Shown: positions 27,401-35,158 of the stretch, in pieces
How the letters are laid out: every line of letters begins with the position of its first letter
Position numbering within the stretch: the first letter of the stretch is position 1
From: an uncultured Prevotella sp.
GTDB lineage: Bacteria; Bacteroidota; Bacteroidia; Bacteroidales; Bacteroidaceae
Direction: 5' to 3'
Assembly: GCA_944319935.1 (NCBI GenBank)
Contig: CALUFM010000006.1
Span: forward strand, 93,616-157,615
DNA: 64,000 nt
Translations under genes and position numbers: made by a program
The notes under the pieces: model-generated
Seen by the model: only the letters and a program-made list of their open reading frames with translations
What the model was told of the DNA's origin: nothing
Database searches by the model: none

Positions 27401-28636
27401 ATGGGCCGCCATGTAGTGGGCGATTGTTTCCACGATGCCGCCGCCAAGCTGGAAGGCCGCCTTTACCAGGTCTTCGCCGTAACCGGTTGAGCAACTGCCT
27501 TTTATGTTGAGCCGTGCGCCGCGCTCTCGGCACTTCTCCCGCAACAGCACAAGCCCTTCTTCGACAGTTCCTATGGGGTTGCCCTTGTTCGCGCTGTAAT
27601 AAGAATACAGTACGCGCGAGGCCGCATCGGTTACAACAATCTTTGTGGTAGTAGAGCCTGAGTCGATGCCGATGAAGGCGTCTTGCACGCCCTCGCGCAG
27701 CTCGGCTGTGCCGACAGTATGGCGAGACATGCGGCCAAGCCAGCCGGCATACTCCGCCGCGCCGCCAAATATAGGCCTGAGCGCGCCGCGCCGGCCGTCG
27801 CACGAACGCGGAGAGGCGGCCATGTCGGCGATGACGGCCGACAACCTGCGCGGCCGTTCGCCGTCAACAGCGGCTAAGGCCGCACCAATGGCGGGCAGCA
27901 ACGTGCCGTGTTCAGGCATGACGATGTCGCCATCAGACAGGGAAAGATAGTCCTTGAAAGCCTTGCGCAACGAGGGGATGAACGTCAGCGGACCGCCGCA
28001 CATCAGCACAGGGGCGGTAATCTCGCAACCGTGAGCCAGCGTGACGACCGTCTGCACGGCCACGGCGTGAAGTATGGAAGCGGCAATGTCGGCCCGGCTT
28101 ACGTTCTTGGCTATGAGGTTCTGGATGTCAGTCTTGCAGAAAACGCCGCAACGCGACGCTATTGGATAAGTGTTCTCGGCGCGTGCCGCCAAGCCGTCAA
28201 GCTCGTCAACGCCCACACCGAGCAACACGGCCATCTGGTCGATGAACGCGCCGGTGCCGCCGGCGCAGTTTCCGTTCATGCGCAGGTCGGCGGCGCGCCC
28301 TTCGCGGAAGAACACCACCTTGGCGTCCTCGCCGCCGATGTCGATAAGCGACGACGTTTCGGGATAATATTTCTGGACGGCCTTTGTGGCGGCCACCACC
28401 TCCTGGACAAACGGCAGCCCGCACTTCTCGGCGAAGCCCATGCCCACAGAACCGGTCAGCCTGACGCCGGCCTCGATGTCGCCGCAACGCCCCATCAGTT
28501 CGCCCATGAGGCGTGCCACCACCTCACGCGCGTTGGCATTGTGACGCTCATAACGCGAAAAAAGCATCTCGCCGCCATCGCCGACGGCTACCGCCTTGAC
28601 CGTGGTTGAGCCTATGTCAATACCTACTGTTACCAT
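24413..28636 (-). CDS. Giant acyl-CoA dehydratase activase (two BadF/BcrA ATPase domains plus dehydratase-like part)
   Basis: 1407 residues. The first ATPase domain begins GIDIGSTTVKA (residue 5), with DIGGEDAKVVFF and NCAGGTGAFID (C124), a region that in activases ligates an Fe-S cluster. A second starts near 322 (GIDSGSTTTKIVVTD) with DIGGQDMKAIFV and ACSSGCGSFIE. The rest is DUF2229/2-hydroxyacyl-CoA dehydratase-like, with a CKGCDNQC cluster and GGQCRASSY. Classical activases pass an ATP-driven electron to 2-hydroxyglutaryl-CoA dehydratase; the role of this fused form is not settled. The last residues, SADKFTADK, are encoded by the family B repeat. Confidence 0.88.
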   Translation of the reverse strand: MVTVGIDIGSTTVKAVAVGDGGEMLFSRYERHNANAREVVARLMGELMGRCGDIEAGVRLTGSVGMGFAEKCGLPFVQEVVAATKAVQKYYPETSSLIDIGGEDAKVVFFREGRAADLRMNGNCAGGTGAFIDQMAVLLGVGVDELDGLAARAENTYPIASRCGVFCKTDIQNLIAKNVSRADIAASILHAVAVQTVVTLAHGCEITAPVLMCGGPLTFIPSLRKAFKDYLSLSDGDIVMPEHGTLLPAIGAALAAVDGERPRRLSAVIADMAASPRSCDGRRGALRPIFGGAAEYAGWLGRMSRHTVGTAELREGVQDAFIGIDSGSTTTKIVVTDAASRVLYSYYSANKGNPIGTVEEGLVLLREKCRERGARLNIKGSCSTGYGEDLVKAAFQLGGGIVETIAHYMAAHYLDPAVSFILDIGGQDMKAIFVNNGVIDRIEINEACSSGCGSFIETFAKTLGFPVGDFASEACRAAAPCDLGTRCTVFMNSKVKQALREGATVSDIAAGLAYSVVKNCLYKVLKLRDVSQLGNHIVVQGGTMRNDAVVRALELMTGAEVARCDMPELMGAYGCALYAKSHQNCDMSLDDMLAKADYTQKTLHCKGCDNQCLVVRYLFGNGEKYYSGNKCEKVFANGGSDKPSKGVNAYERKNELLFDRGGVEGSPAMTVGIPRCLNMYEDYPFWHTLFTACGIGVRLSALSNYQSYERSACMVMSDNICFPAKLVHSHIQDLIDKHVDRIFMPFVVYEHQDEGQNSYNCPIVTGYAEVVKGVQSGAVPVDSPTISFKDKSLLLKQCKEYLGGLGVDGKTVSHAFSLAVKAQEDYVRAIVSYDESVYREARKKGALTILLAGRPYHTDMLIQHKVSDMLADMGIYVITDDIVRGKHVAVDDAHYLSQWAYPNRILEAAKWSAGQSDMEFVEMTSFGCGPDAFLVDEVRDMLMRHGKVLTLLKLDDINNVGSMKLRVRSLIESLKLASMSGVKRHEESGFNTTPTFDEACWGRKILVPYFTPFISPLIPAIMKIAGYDVENLPLSDTESCEWGLKYANNEVCYPATLIVGDIIKAFESGKYDPKETAVAMTQTGGQCRASSYVSLIKKALVDAGYGEVPVVAFAFGSSIENKQPGFRVNWFKLMPIALYSLLYSDCMAKFYYASVVREKQPGQAARLRDLYLQVGERLILEGRHDDLVSYIGMAATEFDRICKEKPCPKVCVVGEIFLKFNPFAQKHVTDWLISQGVEVVPPLLLDFFMQSFVNKRVDEQTHLRRKSITNFIYGMAYKRIMKHVARVNRTASAFRYFTPFSDIFQEADEARKVITLSAQFGEGWLLPAEIMSCARQGVKNVISLQPFGCIANHIVSKGIEKRIKQFFPDMNILSLDFDSGVSDVNITNRLLLFIDNVSSADKFTADK

Positions 28637-28669
28637 CTAAATGTTTCAATCAGTCTTCTTTATCGGCTG

Positions 28670-28677
28670 CAAAGTTA
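28670..28677 (-). promoter_or_regulatory. Minus 7 box for the activase gene
   Basis: TAACTTTG on the minus strand; start of transcription near 28665 with a leader of about 29 bases to ATG 28636. The minus 33 element is not evident. Confidence 0.55.
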
Positions 28678-28775
28678 CTAATTTACATTTTCACACGATT
28701 GCCCGCAACAAGAAAAAAAATGTCCTGAATGTCATTTGTGTTATCCATAAGTATCCACACGCACGAGCCTAACGG

Positions 28776-29120
28776 TCAAAATTCGGTTTTCTCGTCAATC
28801 TCATACACCACCGTATCCGTCGTCTCATACAGGTCGTCCACCGTCAGGCCGACCTTCTCCATGTAGTCCGTCTGTACGGCCTTCAGCATCTTGGCGTATT
28901 GGTTAGTGGTAGTGTTGAGATGGCGCATCACCATCTTCGTTGTCGTGGCGGCGGTGCGCTCCTTGGCCACGTTGTCGGCGCAGGTTTTAGTGCCGAAGGT
29001 AAGGATGATGCCAAGCGTAGTGCCGACCAGCCCGCTGAGGGTGGAGCGCACCCAGGCCGACCGTTTCAGCTTAAAAACAAATCCCCTGAAGCCACGCGGC
29101 TTGTTTTCAGATGCATCCAT
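28776..29120 (-). CDS. Small membrane-anchored protein of unknown function
   Basis: 114 residues from ATG 29120. Charged N-terminus (KPRGFRGFVFKLKRSAW), one membrane segment near residues 27-46 (STLSGLVGTTLGIILTFGTK), then an extracytoplasmic helical part (AATTTKMVMRHLNTTTNQYA) and an acidic end. I do not recognise the family. A longer opening from 29216 would add 32 residues lacking signal-like features. It lies between gpmI and the activase in the same direction; codon use resembles its neighbours, so it is probably real. Confidence 0.6.
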   Translation of the reverse strand: MDASENKPRGFRGFVFKLKRSAWVRSTLSGLVGTTLGIILTFGTKTCADNVAKERTAATTTKMVMRHLNTTTNQYAKMLKAVQTDYMEKVGLTVDDLYETTDTVVYEIDEKTEF

Positions 29121-29211
29121 ATTGACAACGTAAAGGTTGGCAACAAAAAAGTTAAAGCCCGGGCGACGCGGGCCAACGACCGGCGGCGACGGCTTTAACT
29201 TCATGACGGGC

Positions 29212-29243
29212 TTCAATTGGGGAGACGCGTCTCCCCAATTGAA
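29212..29243. repeat. Perfect 32-base palindrome after gpmI
   Basis: TTCAATTGGGGAGACG is followed directly by its reverse complement, with no loop. It lies 17 bases downstream of the gpmI stop on the minus strand and could serve as a terminator stem, but no T-run follows. Compare the 34-base palindrome at 30992. Confidence 0.8.
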
Positions 29244-29259
29244 ACCAAGATTATCGTAA

Positions 29260-30783
29260 TCAGATGTTGTCCTCGATGAGGTTCTCGCCGGTCATGTCGG
29301 CGGGCTGCTCAAGCCCCATGATGTGCAGGATTGACGGGGCGACGTCGGCCAGACGGCCGTTCTTCACGGTCGCGCTGTTGTTGTCGGTCACGTAGATGAA
29401 GGGCACGGGGTTAAGCGAGTGGGCCGTGTTGGGCGTGCCGTCGGCGTTGATGGCGTTGTCGGCGTTGCCGTGGTCGGCAATGATGATGGCCTCGTAGCCG
29501 TTGGCCTTGGCGGCCTCGATGACGTCCTTCACGCAGTGGTCAACGGCCCATACGGCCTTGGCAATGGCGTGGTAGACGCCGGTGTGGCCCACCATGTCGC
29601 CGTTGGCGAAGTTCACCACGATGAAGTCATACTCCTGCGTGTTGATTGCGCCTACGAGCTTGTCTTTCACCTCATACGCGCTCATCTCCGGCTTCAGGTC
29701 GTAAGTGGCTACCTTGGGCGACGGCACGAGTATGCGGTCCTCGCCCTCGTAAGGAGCCTCGCGGCCTCCGTTGAAGAAGAACGTCACGTGGGCGTACTTC
29801 TCGGTCTCGGCCGTGTGTAGCTGCTTCTTGCCCTGCTTGCTGAGGTATTCGCCGAGGGTGTCCTCAACGTTCTCCTTGGGGAACAGCACGTGTACGCCCT
29901 TGAACGAGGCGTCATACGGCGTCATGCAGTAATACTGCAAATCCTTCACGGTGTGCATGCCTTCCTCGGGCATGTCCTGCTGTGTCAGCACCTGGGTAAG
30001 CTCCTTGGCGCGGTCGTTACGGAAGTTGATGAAGATGACCACGTCACCCTCCTTGATTGTGCCGTCAACGGTTGAATTGTTGATGGGCTTGACAAACTCG
30101 TCAGTAACGCCCTCGGCGTAACTTTCCTCCATGGCGCGCACCATGTCGTCATCCTGCTTGCCCTTGCCCTCTACGAGCAGGTCGTAAGCCTCCTTAACGC
30201 GCGCCCAACGCTTGTCGCGGTCCATGGCGTAGAAACGGCCAATGATGCTGGCCACGTGCGCGCCGTTGGCCTTGCATACGCCCTCAAGCTCGCGGATGAA
30301 GCCCGCACCGCTCTTCGGGTCAGTGTCGCGCCCGTCCATGAAGCAGTGTACGTAGACGTCCTTCAAGCCGTACTCCTTGCCTATCTCGACGAGCTTGAAC
30401 AAGTGGTCGAGCGACGAGTGTACGCCGCCGTTGGAGGTCAAGCCCATCAGGTGAAGCTTCTTGCCCGTCTTCTGGGCGTAGCTGTAGGCGTTCACTATCT
30501 CAGGGTTCTTCAATATAGAACCGTCCTTGCATGCGCGGTTGATTTTAACCAAGTCCTGATAAACAATCCTGCCCGCGCCGATGTTGAGGTGTCCCACCTC
30601 TGAGTTGCCCATCTGGCCGTCGGGCAGACCCACGTCCTCGCCCGAAGCCTGGAGCTGTGAATGCGGGCTTACGGCGTTAAGATAATCAAGATACGGGGTG
30701 GGCGTGTTGAAGATGACGTCGCCGTCCCCATGCTTTCCGATACCCCATCCGTCGAGTATCATCAATAATGCTTTCTTTGCCAT
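29260..30783 (-). CDS. gpmI: Phosphoglycerate mutase, cofactor-independent (iPGM)
   Basis: 507 residues, the usual length. Metal-binding Asp 11 ([10 protein letters not shown]) and the catalytic serine S61 in [17 protein letters not shown] identify the two-manganese enzyme. [11 protein letters not shown] and [10 protein letters not shown] supply further active-site residues. It interconverts 3- and 2-phosphoglycerate in glycolysis in the cytoplasm. It has its own strong promoter 26 bases upstream and a perfect palindrome just after the stop, so it is probably a monocistronic transcript. Confidence 0.96.
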   Translation of the reverse strand: MAKKALLMILDGWGIGKHGDGDVIFNTPTPYLDYLNAVSPHSQLQASGEDVGLPDGQMGNSEVGHLNIGAGRIVYQDLVKINRACKDGSILKNPEIVNAYSYAQKTGKKLHLMGLTSNGGVHSSLDHLFKLVEIGKEYGLKDVYVHCFMDGRDTDPKSGAGFIRELEGVCKANGAHVASIIGRFYAMDRDKRWARVKEAYDLLVEGKGKQDDDMVRAMEESYAEGVTDEFVKPINNSTVDGTIKEGDVVIFINFRNDRAKELTQVLTQQDMPEEGMHTVKDLQYYCMTPYDASFKGVHVLFPKENVEDTLGEYLSKQGKKQLHTAETEKYAHVTFFFNGGREAPYEGEDRILVPSPKVATYDLKPEMSAYEVKDKLVGAINTQEYDFIVVNFANGDMVGHTGVYHAIAKAVWAVDHCVKDVIEAAKANGYEAIIIADHGNADNAINADGTPNTAHSLNPVPFIYVTDNNSATVKNGRLADVAPSILHIMGLEQPADMTGENLIEDNI

Positions 30784-30808
30784 AATCTTTGAAATCTAAA
30801 ATCCAGTG

Positions 30809-30839
30809 CAAAGTTACTGCAAGCTGGGGGAAATGCAAA
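30809..30839 (-). promoter_or_regulatory. Promoter of gpmI
   Basis: On the minus strand TTTG (30839-30836), exactly 19 bases, TAACTTTG (30816-30809). Full consensus match. Start near 30804, leader about 21 bases. Confidence 0.8.
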
Positions 30840-30880
30840 ATAAAAACGGGAGAAACGATGCTTTTATTTTTATCTTTTTT

Positions 30881-30945
30881 AGGAGTTAAGGAAGTTAAAT
30901 AAGTCAAAGGAGTTAAGGACACATGTCTTACAGGGAACGACCCTA
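30881..30945. repeat. Single family A arm upstream of gpmI
   Basis: GGAGTTAAGGAAGTTAAATA, then AGTCAAAGGAGTTAAGGACA, then CATGTCTTAC: the usual GGAGTTAAAG words followed by the GACAnATGnCTT end seen in other family A arms. No opposite arm was found nearby, so this is a half element. Confidence 0.6.
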
Positions 30946-30991
30946 AAAAAAGAGCGGTTGCCAATACCTGTCATTTAAAATGTATGCCACA

Positions 30992-31025
30992 ATCTTTCCA
31001 TCCAATGCGCATTGGATGGAAAGAT
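30992..31025. repeat. Perfect 34-base palindrome downstream of the WG-repeat gene
   Basis: ATCTTTCCATCCAATGC followed at once by its exact reverse complement, flanked by TATGCC (30983) and GGCATA (31028) as outer arms. It lies 52 bases after the stop of the minus-strand WG-repeat gene and may act as its terminator; no clear T-run follows. Confidence 0.8.
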
Positions 31026-31077
31026 GGCGGCATAAAGAAAAGATATTATATTTTTATTCGTTGCGAGCAAGCCAATA

Positions 31078-32826
31078 TCAATAATAACCTACCGAATCTG
31101 CAACCAAGGAGTCTACCGCATAATAATCATCCATAGCTACGCTGTCATAAGCCGCCACATCGTCAACACCCTCGGGCGTCTTCTTGTTCGACTTGCGGGC
31201 GTTCCTTGCCAAGTCAACGCGGTAGCCGTCGTCGAAGTAGTAGCACAGCGTTATCACGCCTTCATCGTAGGCAAGCCCGGCGGCTGTGCCCTTGGGCGAC
31301 TCCATGTATCCGCCGTCCACAGACTTGTAGCCCTTGGCCTTCAGCAGCTTCTCAAACTCTTCGGCGACCTTCGCCTCAACCGGCTCGTACTCTGATATGT
31401 CGTATGTGATGAACACCCCGCGCAGCTTGGCGTCGTAATTGAACACGTAACCGGCCGGATACCTGTACGTCCAGTAATAATACGTCTCATACCTGTATGT
31501 CTGCCTTGACAGGTACTTGTCGAACAACAGCAGCACCGTCCTGCCAGTGTTCTCGTTATTGATGGTCAGCGTCATCTCGTCAGAATAATAGCTCTCGCCG
31601 TATGTAAGCTCGGCCTTGAAGTCGCGCAGGGTCATCTTCCCCGTGTATCCGGCGCACGATGTCTCAGTGAAGCTGTTGGCTATTTTCTGCGCATAGTCCT
31701 TGGGGTCGAGGTAGTTGCTCTTCACCACGTTCACGTAATCGAGCGAATAATCTGAAATGTTCACATTGGTCACGTCCTCCCCCTTGTCGTTCACCAAGGT
31801 CTTAGTCTTGCCGTTGCCCACCACGAAGACGTCATCGCGCAGCTTGTCGATTTCCTCGTACTTGAAGTCAAGCACGACATTGTCCTCATAGTCTATGACG
31901 CCGAACTTGTCGTCCTTTTTCGCGAAATACCGGCCTTCGCCAATGTTATATAGCAGGTCATACTTGGCGCGCAGGATGATGTTGTTCTCCTTGTCCTTCA
32001 GGCCGAACATGTCACCCTCAATGAACACCGAGCGTCCGTCGCCATACGTGCAAAGGTTCACCATATAAGTTGACGTAGTGTCATTGAGATTGCACAGGCT
32101 GTAAACCTTCTTCCCTGTCTTGTCAAGGTATATGATTTCATCGTCTTTCACCACCGGCAGGTAGCCTTCGCTATACGAGCCTATGGCCTTGTAGTCTTTC
32201 GAGGTGAACTTGAACAGTTCCTTGCCGTCGGTGTCAACGGCGTAGTACGTCGTCACGTCGCTGGCCACGTCTTTCGTGGCGCACACGGCCACGCCGTCGT
32301 TGAACCACGACACATCGTCATACTTGGCCTTGATTACAATGTTGCCCTTCTTGTCAAGGAAGCCCCACTTGTCAGCATCATCCATGAACGGGGCCAAACC
32401 GCCTTTGAACCTGCCGCAACGCTCTATCGACTTGTCAAGCACGGCCACTTCCTCACACTTGGTGTTAATCAGCGTTATCTGCTTGCCCGGTAGCGTGGCA
32501 GGCACTATGTCAGAACCGACGAAGTCTATCGCCATGTAATACGACGTCTTGTTGAGTGGTTTTTTCACGTCCTTCACGCTGTAATAGTCGAACGTGCCCT
32601 TGTCGTTCTTCACGAAGAACACATCGTGGTAAATGGCCGAAGGCTTGTTCTTGAACTCGTCCCTGAACACCACTTCGCCCGTCTTAACATTCAATATGCT
32701 CCACGTATCCGACCCTACCAACTTCACAGGAAGATACTCATATTCTATGTTCTCATCTTCATTGGAACAAGAAACCGTCATAACAGCTAACAATGACAGC
32801 AAGAAAAACTTCAAACATCTCACCAT
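31078..32826 (-). CDS. WG-repeat lipoprotein
   Basis: 582 residues. Lipoprotein signal MVRCLKFFLLSLLAVMTVSC with C20 followed by SNEDENIE, an acidic stretch resembling Bacteroidetes surface-export signals. The first 350 residues contain WG/KWGF-type repeats (DKWGFLDKKGNIVIKAKYDD, KFGVIDYEDNVVLDFKYEE). The C-terminal 230 residues are Tyr/Asp-rich, with no domain I recognise. WG-repeat proteins are thought to be binding surfaces; the role is unknown. A promoter lies 38 bases upstream and a perfect palindrome follows the stop, so it seems monocistronic. Confidence 0.8.
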   Translation of the reverse strand: MVRCLKFFLLSLLAVMTVSCSNEDENIEYEYLPVKLVGSDTWSILNVKTGEVVFRDEFKNKPSAIYHDVFFVKNDKGTFDYYSVKDVKKPLNKTSYYMAIDFVGSDIVPATLPGKQITLINTKCEEVAVLDKSIERCGRFKGGLAPFMDDADKWGFLDKKGNIVIKAKYDDVSWFNDGVAVCATKDVASDVTTYYAVDTDGKELFKFTSKDYKAIGSYSEGYLPVVKDDEIIYLDKTGKKVYSLCNLNDTTSTYMVNLCTYGDGRSVFIEGDMFGLKDKENNIILRAKYDLLYNIGEGRYFAKKDDKFGVIDYEDNVVLDFKYEEIDKLRDDVFVVGNGKTKTLVNDKGEDVTNVNISDYSLDYVNVVKSNYLDPKDYAQKIANSFTETSCAGYTGKMTLRDFKAELTYGESYYSDEMTLTINNENTGRTVLLLFDKYLSRQTYRYETYYYWTYRYPAGYVFNYDAKLRGVFITYDISEYEPVEAKVAEEFEKLLKAKGYKSVDGGYMESPKGTAAGLAYDEGVITLCYYFDDGYRVDLARNARKSNKKTPEGVDDVAAYDSVAMDDYYAVDSLVADSVGYY

Positions 32827-32863
32827 AGCATCAATGATTTTAAGTTAATAGACATATAATATG

Positions 32864-32871
32864 CAAAGATA
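32864..32871 (-). promoter_or_regulatory. Minus 7 box of the WG-repeat gene
   Basis: TATCTTTG on the minus strand; start near 32859, leader about 33 bases. No TTTG at 19 bases upstream; the area is very AT-rich. Confidence 0.6.
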
Positions 32872-33022
32872 ATGATTTTTCTTGAAAATCATGTTAAACA
32901 ACAAAATTTTAAAAATTACGTTAACAGTAACGTTTGTTCGACTCCATGGCAGATAGGCCATGAAACGCGCTTCCCGCACAAATGTGTCATTACTATTATG
33001 CATAACAATCAGCAAAAACACC

Positions 33023-33150
33023 CGCCGTAGGTGCAGACCCGTGTGTCTGCCCTTCATGTCATTCATCTTCGCCGCATTCGTTCACCCTCCATATTGCCAA
33101 ATGCGGCTGGGCAAAATGAAGGGCGGACACACGGGTCCGCCCCTACGGCG
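33023..33150. repeat. Family E inverted element (GTAGG...GACCCGTGTGTC)
   Basis: Left arm 33023-33057 (CGCCGTAGGTGCAGACCCGT, GTGTCTGCCCTTCAT) and right arm 33116-33150, near-perfect complement of it (ATGAAGGGCGGACACACGGG, TCCGCCCCTACGGCG), with about 58 bases between. A related pair lies at 43012-43097. Together with the family D element at 33324 it accounts for most of the 600-base gap between the WG gene and the C10 peptidases. Confidence 0.8.
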
Positions 33151-33323
33151 GCGACGTGGGACATTCGCAAACAAACAGGTTTTATGCCTAACCGGCGTCT
33201 ACCGTAAATGCTGTCCGCACCCTTCGGGGACTGGCTCGACGTTTGCAAAACGTCCAAACAAACTGCGGACGCATGCCCGCTTGCGGCTTTTCGCCACACG
33301 AAATGCCGCAAACGGCAAAACAA

Positions 33324-33390
33324 AAGGCCGCATTTTGCAGTGCAAAATGCGGCCTTCCATAAAGCCTTTGGCTTACAGGCTGTTACGCGC
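33324..33390. repeat. Family D hairpin downstream of the C10 peptidase genes
   Basis: A perfect 15-base stem (AAGGCCGCATTTTGC, 33324-33338, with 33342-33356) and 3-base loop, followed by CATAAAGCCTTTGGCTTACAG, a weak version of the family D tail. It sits 75-105 bases after the stop of the last peptidase gene. Confidence 0.75.
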
Positions 33391-33429
33391 GCGGAACATT
33401 ACGCAGCGCAGACGCAGCCGTATGCCATG

Positions 33430-35136
33430 TTATTTCTTCATCACCTTGGTGGTCTCCGCGCCGTTCTTGACGATGAGCAGGCCTGTGGCCGGAACGTCGT
33501 CGATGCTGAAGCCGGCGGCGGGAGCAGAGTAAACCTTGACGCCGTCAACGGTGTAGACGTTGACAATGCCGTCTGACGGGTTGCCTACGGTTACGCCTTC
33601 AATGCCGACGCACCACTGCGGGTCGCCCTCGGTGATGGTGGTATCCCACCTGCCAACGTTCAGGATGAAGTTGTTGTTGTTCCTCTCGTTGCTCAATACG
33701 GGATACCATGTGTCGTCGCCCGTGGCCTTCACGGCGAAGTAAACCCTGTACTCGCCCTCGAGCAGGTTGGCGAAGCTTGCGCGCAAATTGCCGGTGAGGC
33801 TGATGCCCGCGCCATAGTTGGCGTTGCTGATAGGCATGATTTCGTCAATGTCAGGCGAGCTGAGCTGGGTGATTGTGCCGTCTTCCATGTTCTCTGCCAC
33901 TACGGCCACCACGCCGCTGAAGAGGTTTGAGCTGGCGTTGAACAGGCCGTTGCCGCCACGCTGGCTTATCAGCAGGTAGTATCCGCTGACTTCCATGTTG
34001 AGGTCTCCGTTGAGTCCCCAGTGCGGCTGGGCGGTGTAGGTGAAGCGGTTGTCGTCGGGACGGCGCACTACGACCATCTCCTGCGACAGCGAGAAGCCGT
34101 TGAGCAGGGTTATGTCGAAATAACCGTCAGCCACGCCTTCCCATCCCCAGTTGACGTGCATGAGGCCGTTCTCGTCGTAACCGTCGATGACGAACGAGTG
34201 AGCCAGGCCGTCAGCGCGCACTCCTGAGAAGAGTATCGGGCAGTGGTCGTTGAGTTCCCTCCATACGACGTTCATCCACTCCTGCAACGGCCAAGCCTCG
34301 CGGTTGTAGATGTCGATGTCGCTGTCGTAGCCGAAATACGTCTTCAGGGCGCGGCAGGCGTTTACAGAAGGCGTGCCGCTACCCGTCTGGTTGTACTGCA
34401 TCTCGGTGCTGACGCCGCAGTGGTAAAGCAGCGTGGCCACAGCCGTAGCCTGCGCGTCGTTGTACGTGCCGGCGTAAGAGTCGAGCATGTTTGCCCAGTC
34501 ATACGTCGTCTCGCCGTAGTTGGCCGAAAGCGTCTGAGCCTGGCCGCCTACGGGCGTGAACTGGTATGACGAGCTGCCCGTACCGGTAACGGGCCACTCG
34601 TGGTAGTTCATTATCTGCGACATGGCCGTAGACACGCAGCCCGTCATGTAATGGGCCTCGCCCTCGGCGGTAGTATACACGGGGGTGAGGTTGTTGTACG
34701 GCGTCTCCTGTCCCCACGTCGTGGTGAGCAGCGGGGCTACGCTGTTAGAGTAAGTCGCGGGGCGGTCAACCTCGGCGCGGGTGTTAGTGCCCTCGGCGAG
34801 CTGACGCTCAAGCGATTCGTCCATGGCGTCCATCCACCACTGCAAGGCCAGAGGGGCGTCATCGCCCACCTTGCCGTCTGAATAGCCAAGCACAGGGGCG
34901 AACCTGTCATCGTTGGCGATGACGGCGAAACCGCCGTTGGCATATCCAAGCACGGTGTACTGGCTGCCCTGCTTCAACACCTTCAGGTCACCGCCTGCAA
35001 CCGAACGCGCACCCGTCTGGGCGGCGGGTATAGCCTGGCGCGCCGCCGACTTCATCTCGGCGAGGCTTCTCGGCCCGGCTATAGCGAATGCCGGCAAAGC
35101 CAGCATAAGAGCCATTGATAAAGCTGTCTTGTTCAT
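33430..35136 (-). CDS. C10 family cysteine peptidase (streptopain/interpain-like), second of a tandem pair
   Basis: 568 residues. Signal peptide (about 1-20), a prodomain with YTVLGYANGGFAVIANDDRF, then the mature domain with catalytic C167 (YMTGCVSTAMSQIMNYHEWP) and H313 (AHSFVIDGYDENG), and VNWGWEG with the family tryptophans. The last 60 residues (GIVNVYTVDGVKVYSAPAAG ... VMKK) resemble a type IX secretion signal. Relatives include SpeB and interpain A, which degrade host proteins. It starts 22 bases after the stop of a paralogue with the same architecture. Confidence 0.88.
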   Translation of the reverse strand: MNKTALSMALMLALPAFAIAGPRSLAEMKSAARQAIPAAQTGARSVAGGDLKVLKQGSQYTVLGYANGGFAVIANDDRFAPVLGYSDGKVGDDAPLALQWWMDAMDESLERQLAEGTNTRAEVDRPATYSNSVAPLLTTTWGQETPYNNLTPVYTTAEGEAHYMTGCVSTAMSQIMNYHEWPVTGTGSSSYQFTPVGGQAQTLSANYGETTYDWANMLDSYAGTYNDAQATAVATLLYHCGVSTEMQYNQTGSGTPSVNACRALKTYFGYDSDIDIYNREAWPLQEWMNVVWRELNDHCPILFSGVRADGLAHSFVIDGYDENGLMHVNWGWEGVADGYFDITLLNGFSLSQEMVVVRRPDDNRFTYTAQPHWGLNGDLNMEVSGYYLLISQRGGNGLFNASSNLFSGVVAVVAENMEDGTITQLSSPDIDEIMPISNANYGAGISLTGNLRASFANLLEGEYRVYFAVKATGDDTWYPVLSNERNNNNFILNVGRWDTTITEGDPQWCVGIEGVTVGNPSDGIVNVYTVDGVKVYSAPAAGFSIDDVPATGLLIVKNGAETTKVMKK

Positions 35137-35158
35137 TTTCTCCCTTTCCTTATAGTTT

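Noticed and set aside
29121..29216. N-terminal extension of the small membrane protein to 29216
   Set aside because: The added residues have no signal-like or conserved features; ATG 29120 gives a compact charged N-terminus before the membrane helix.
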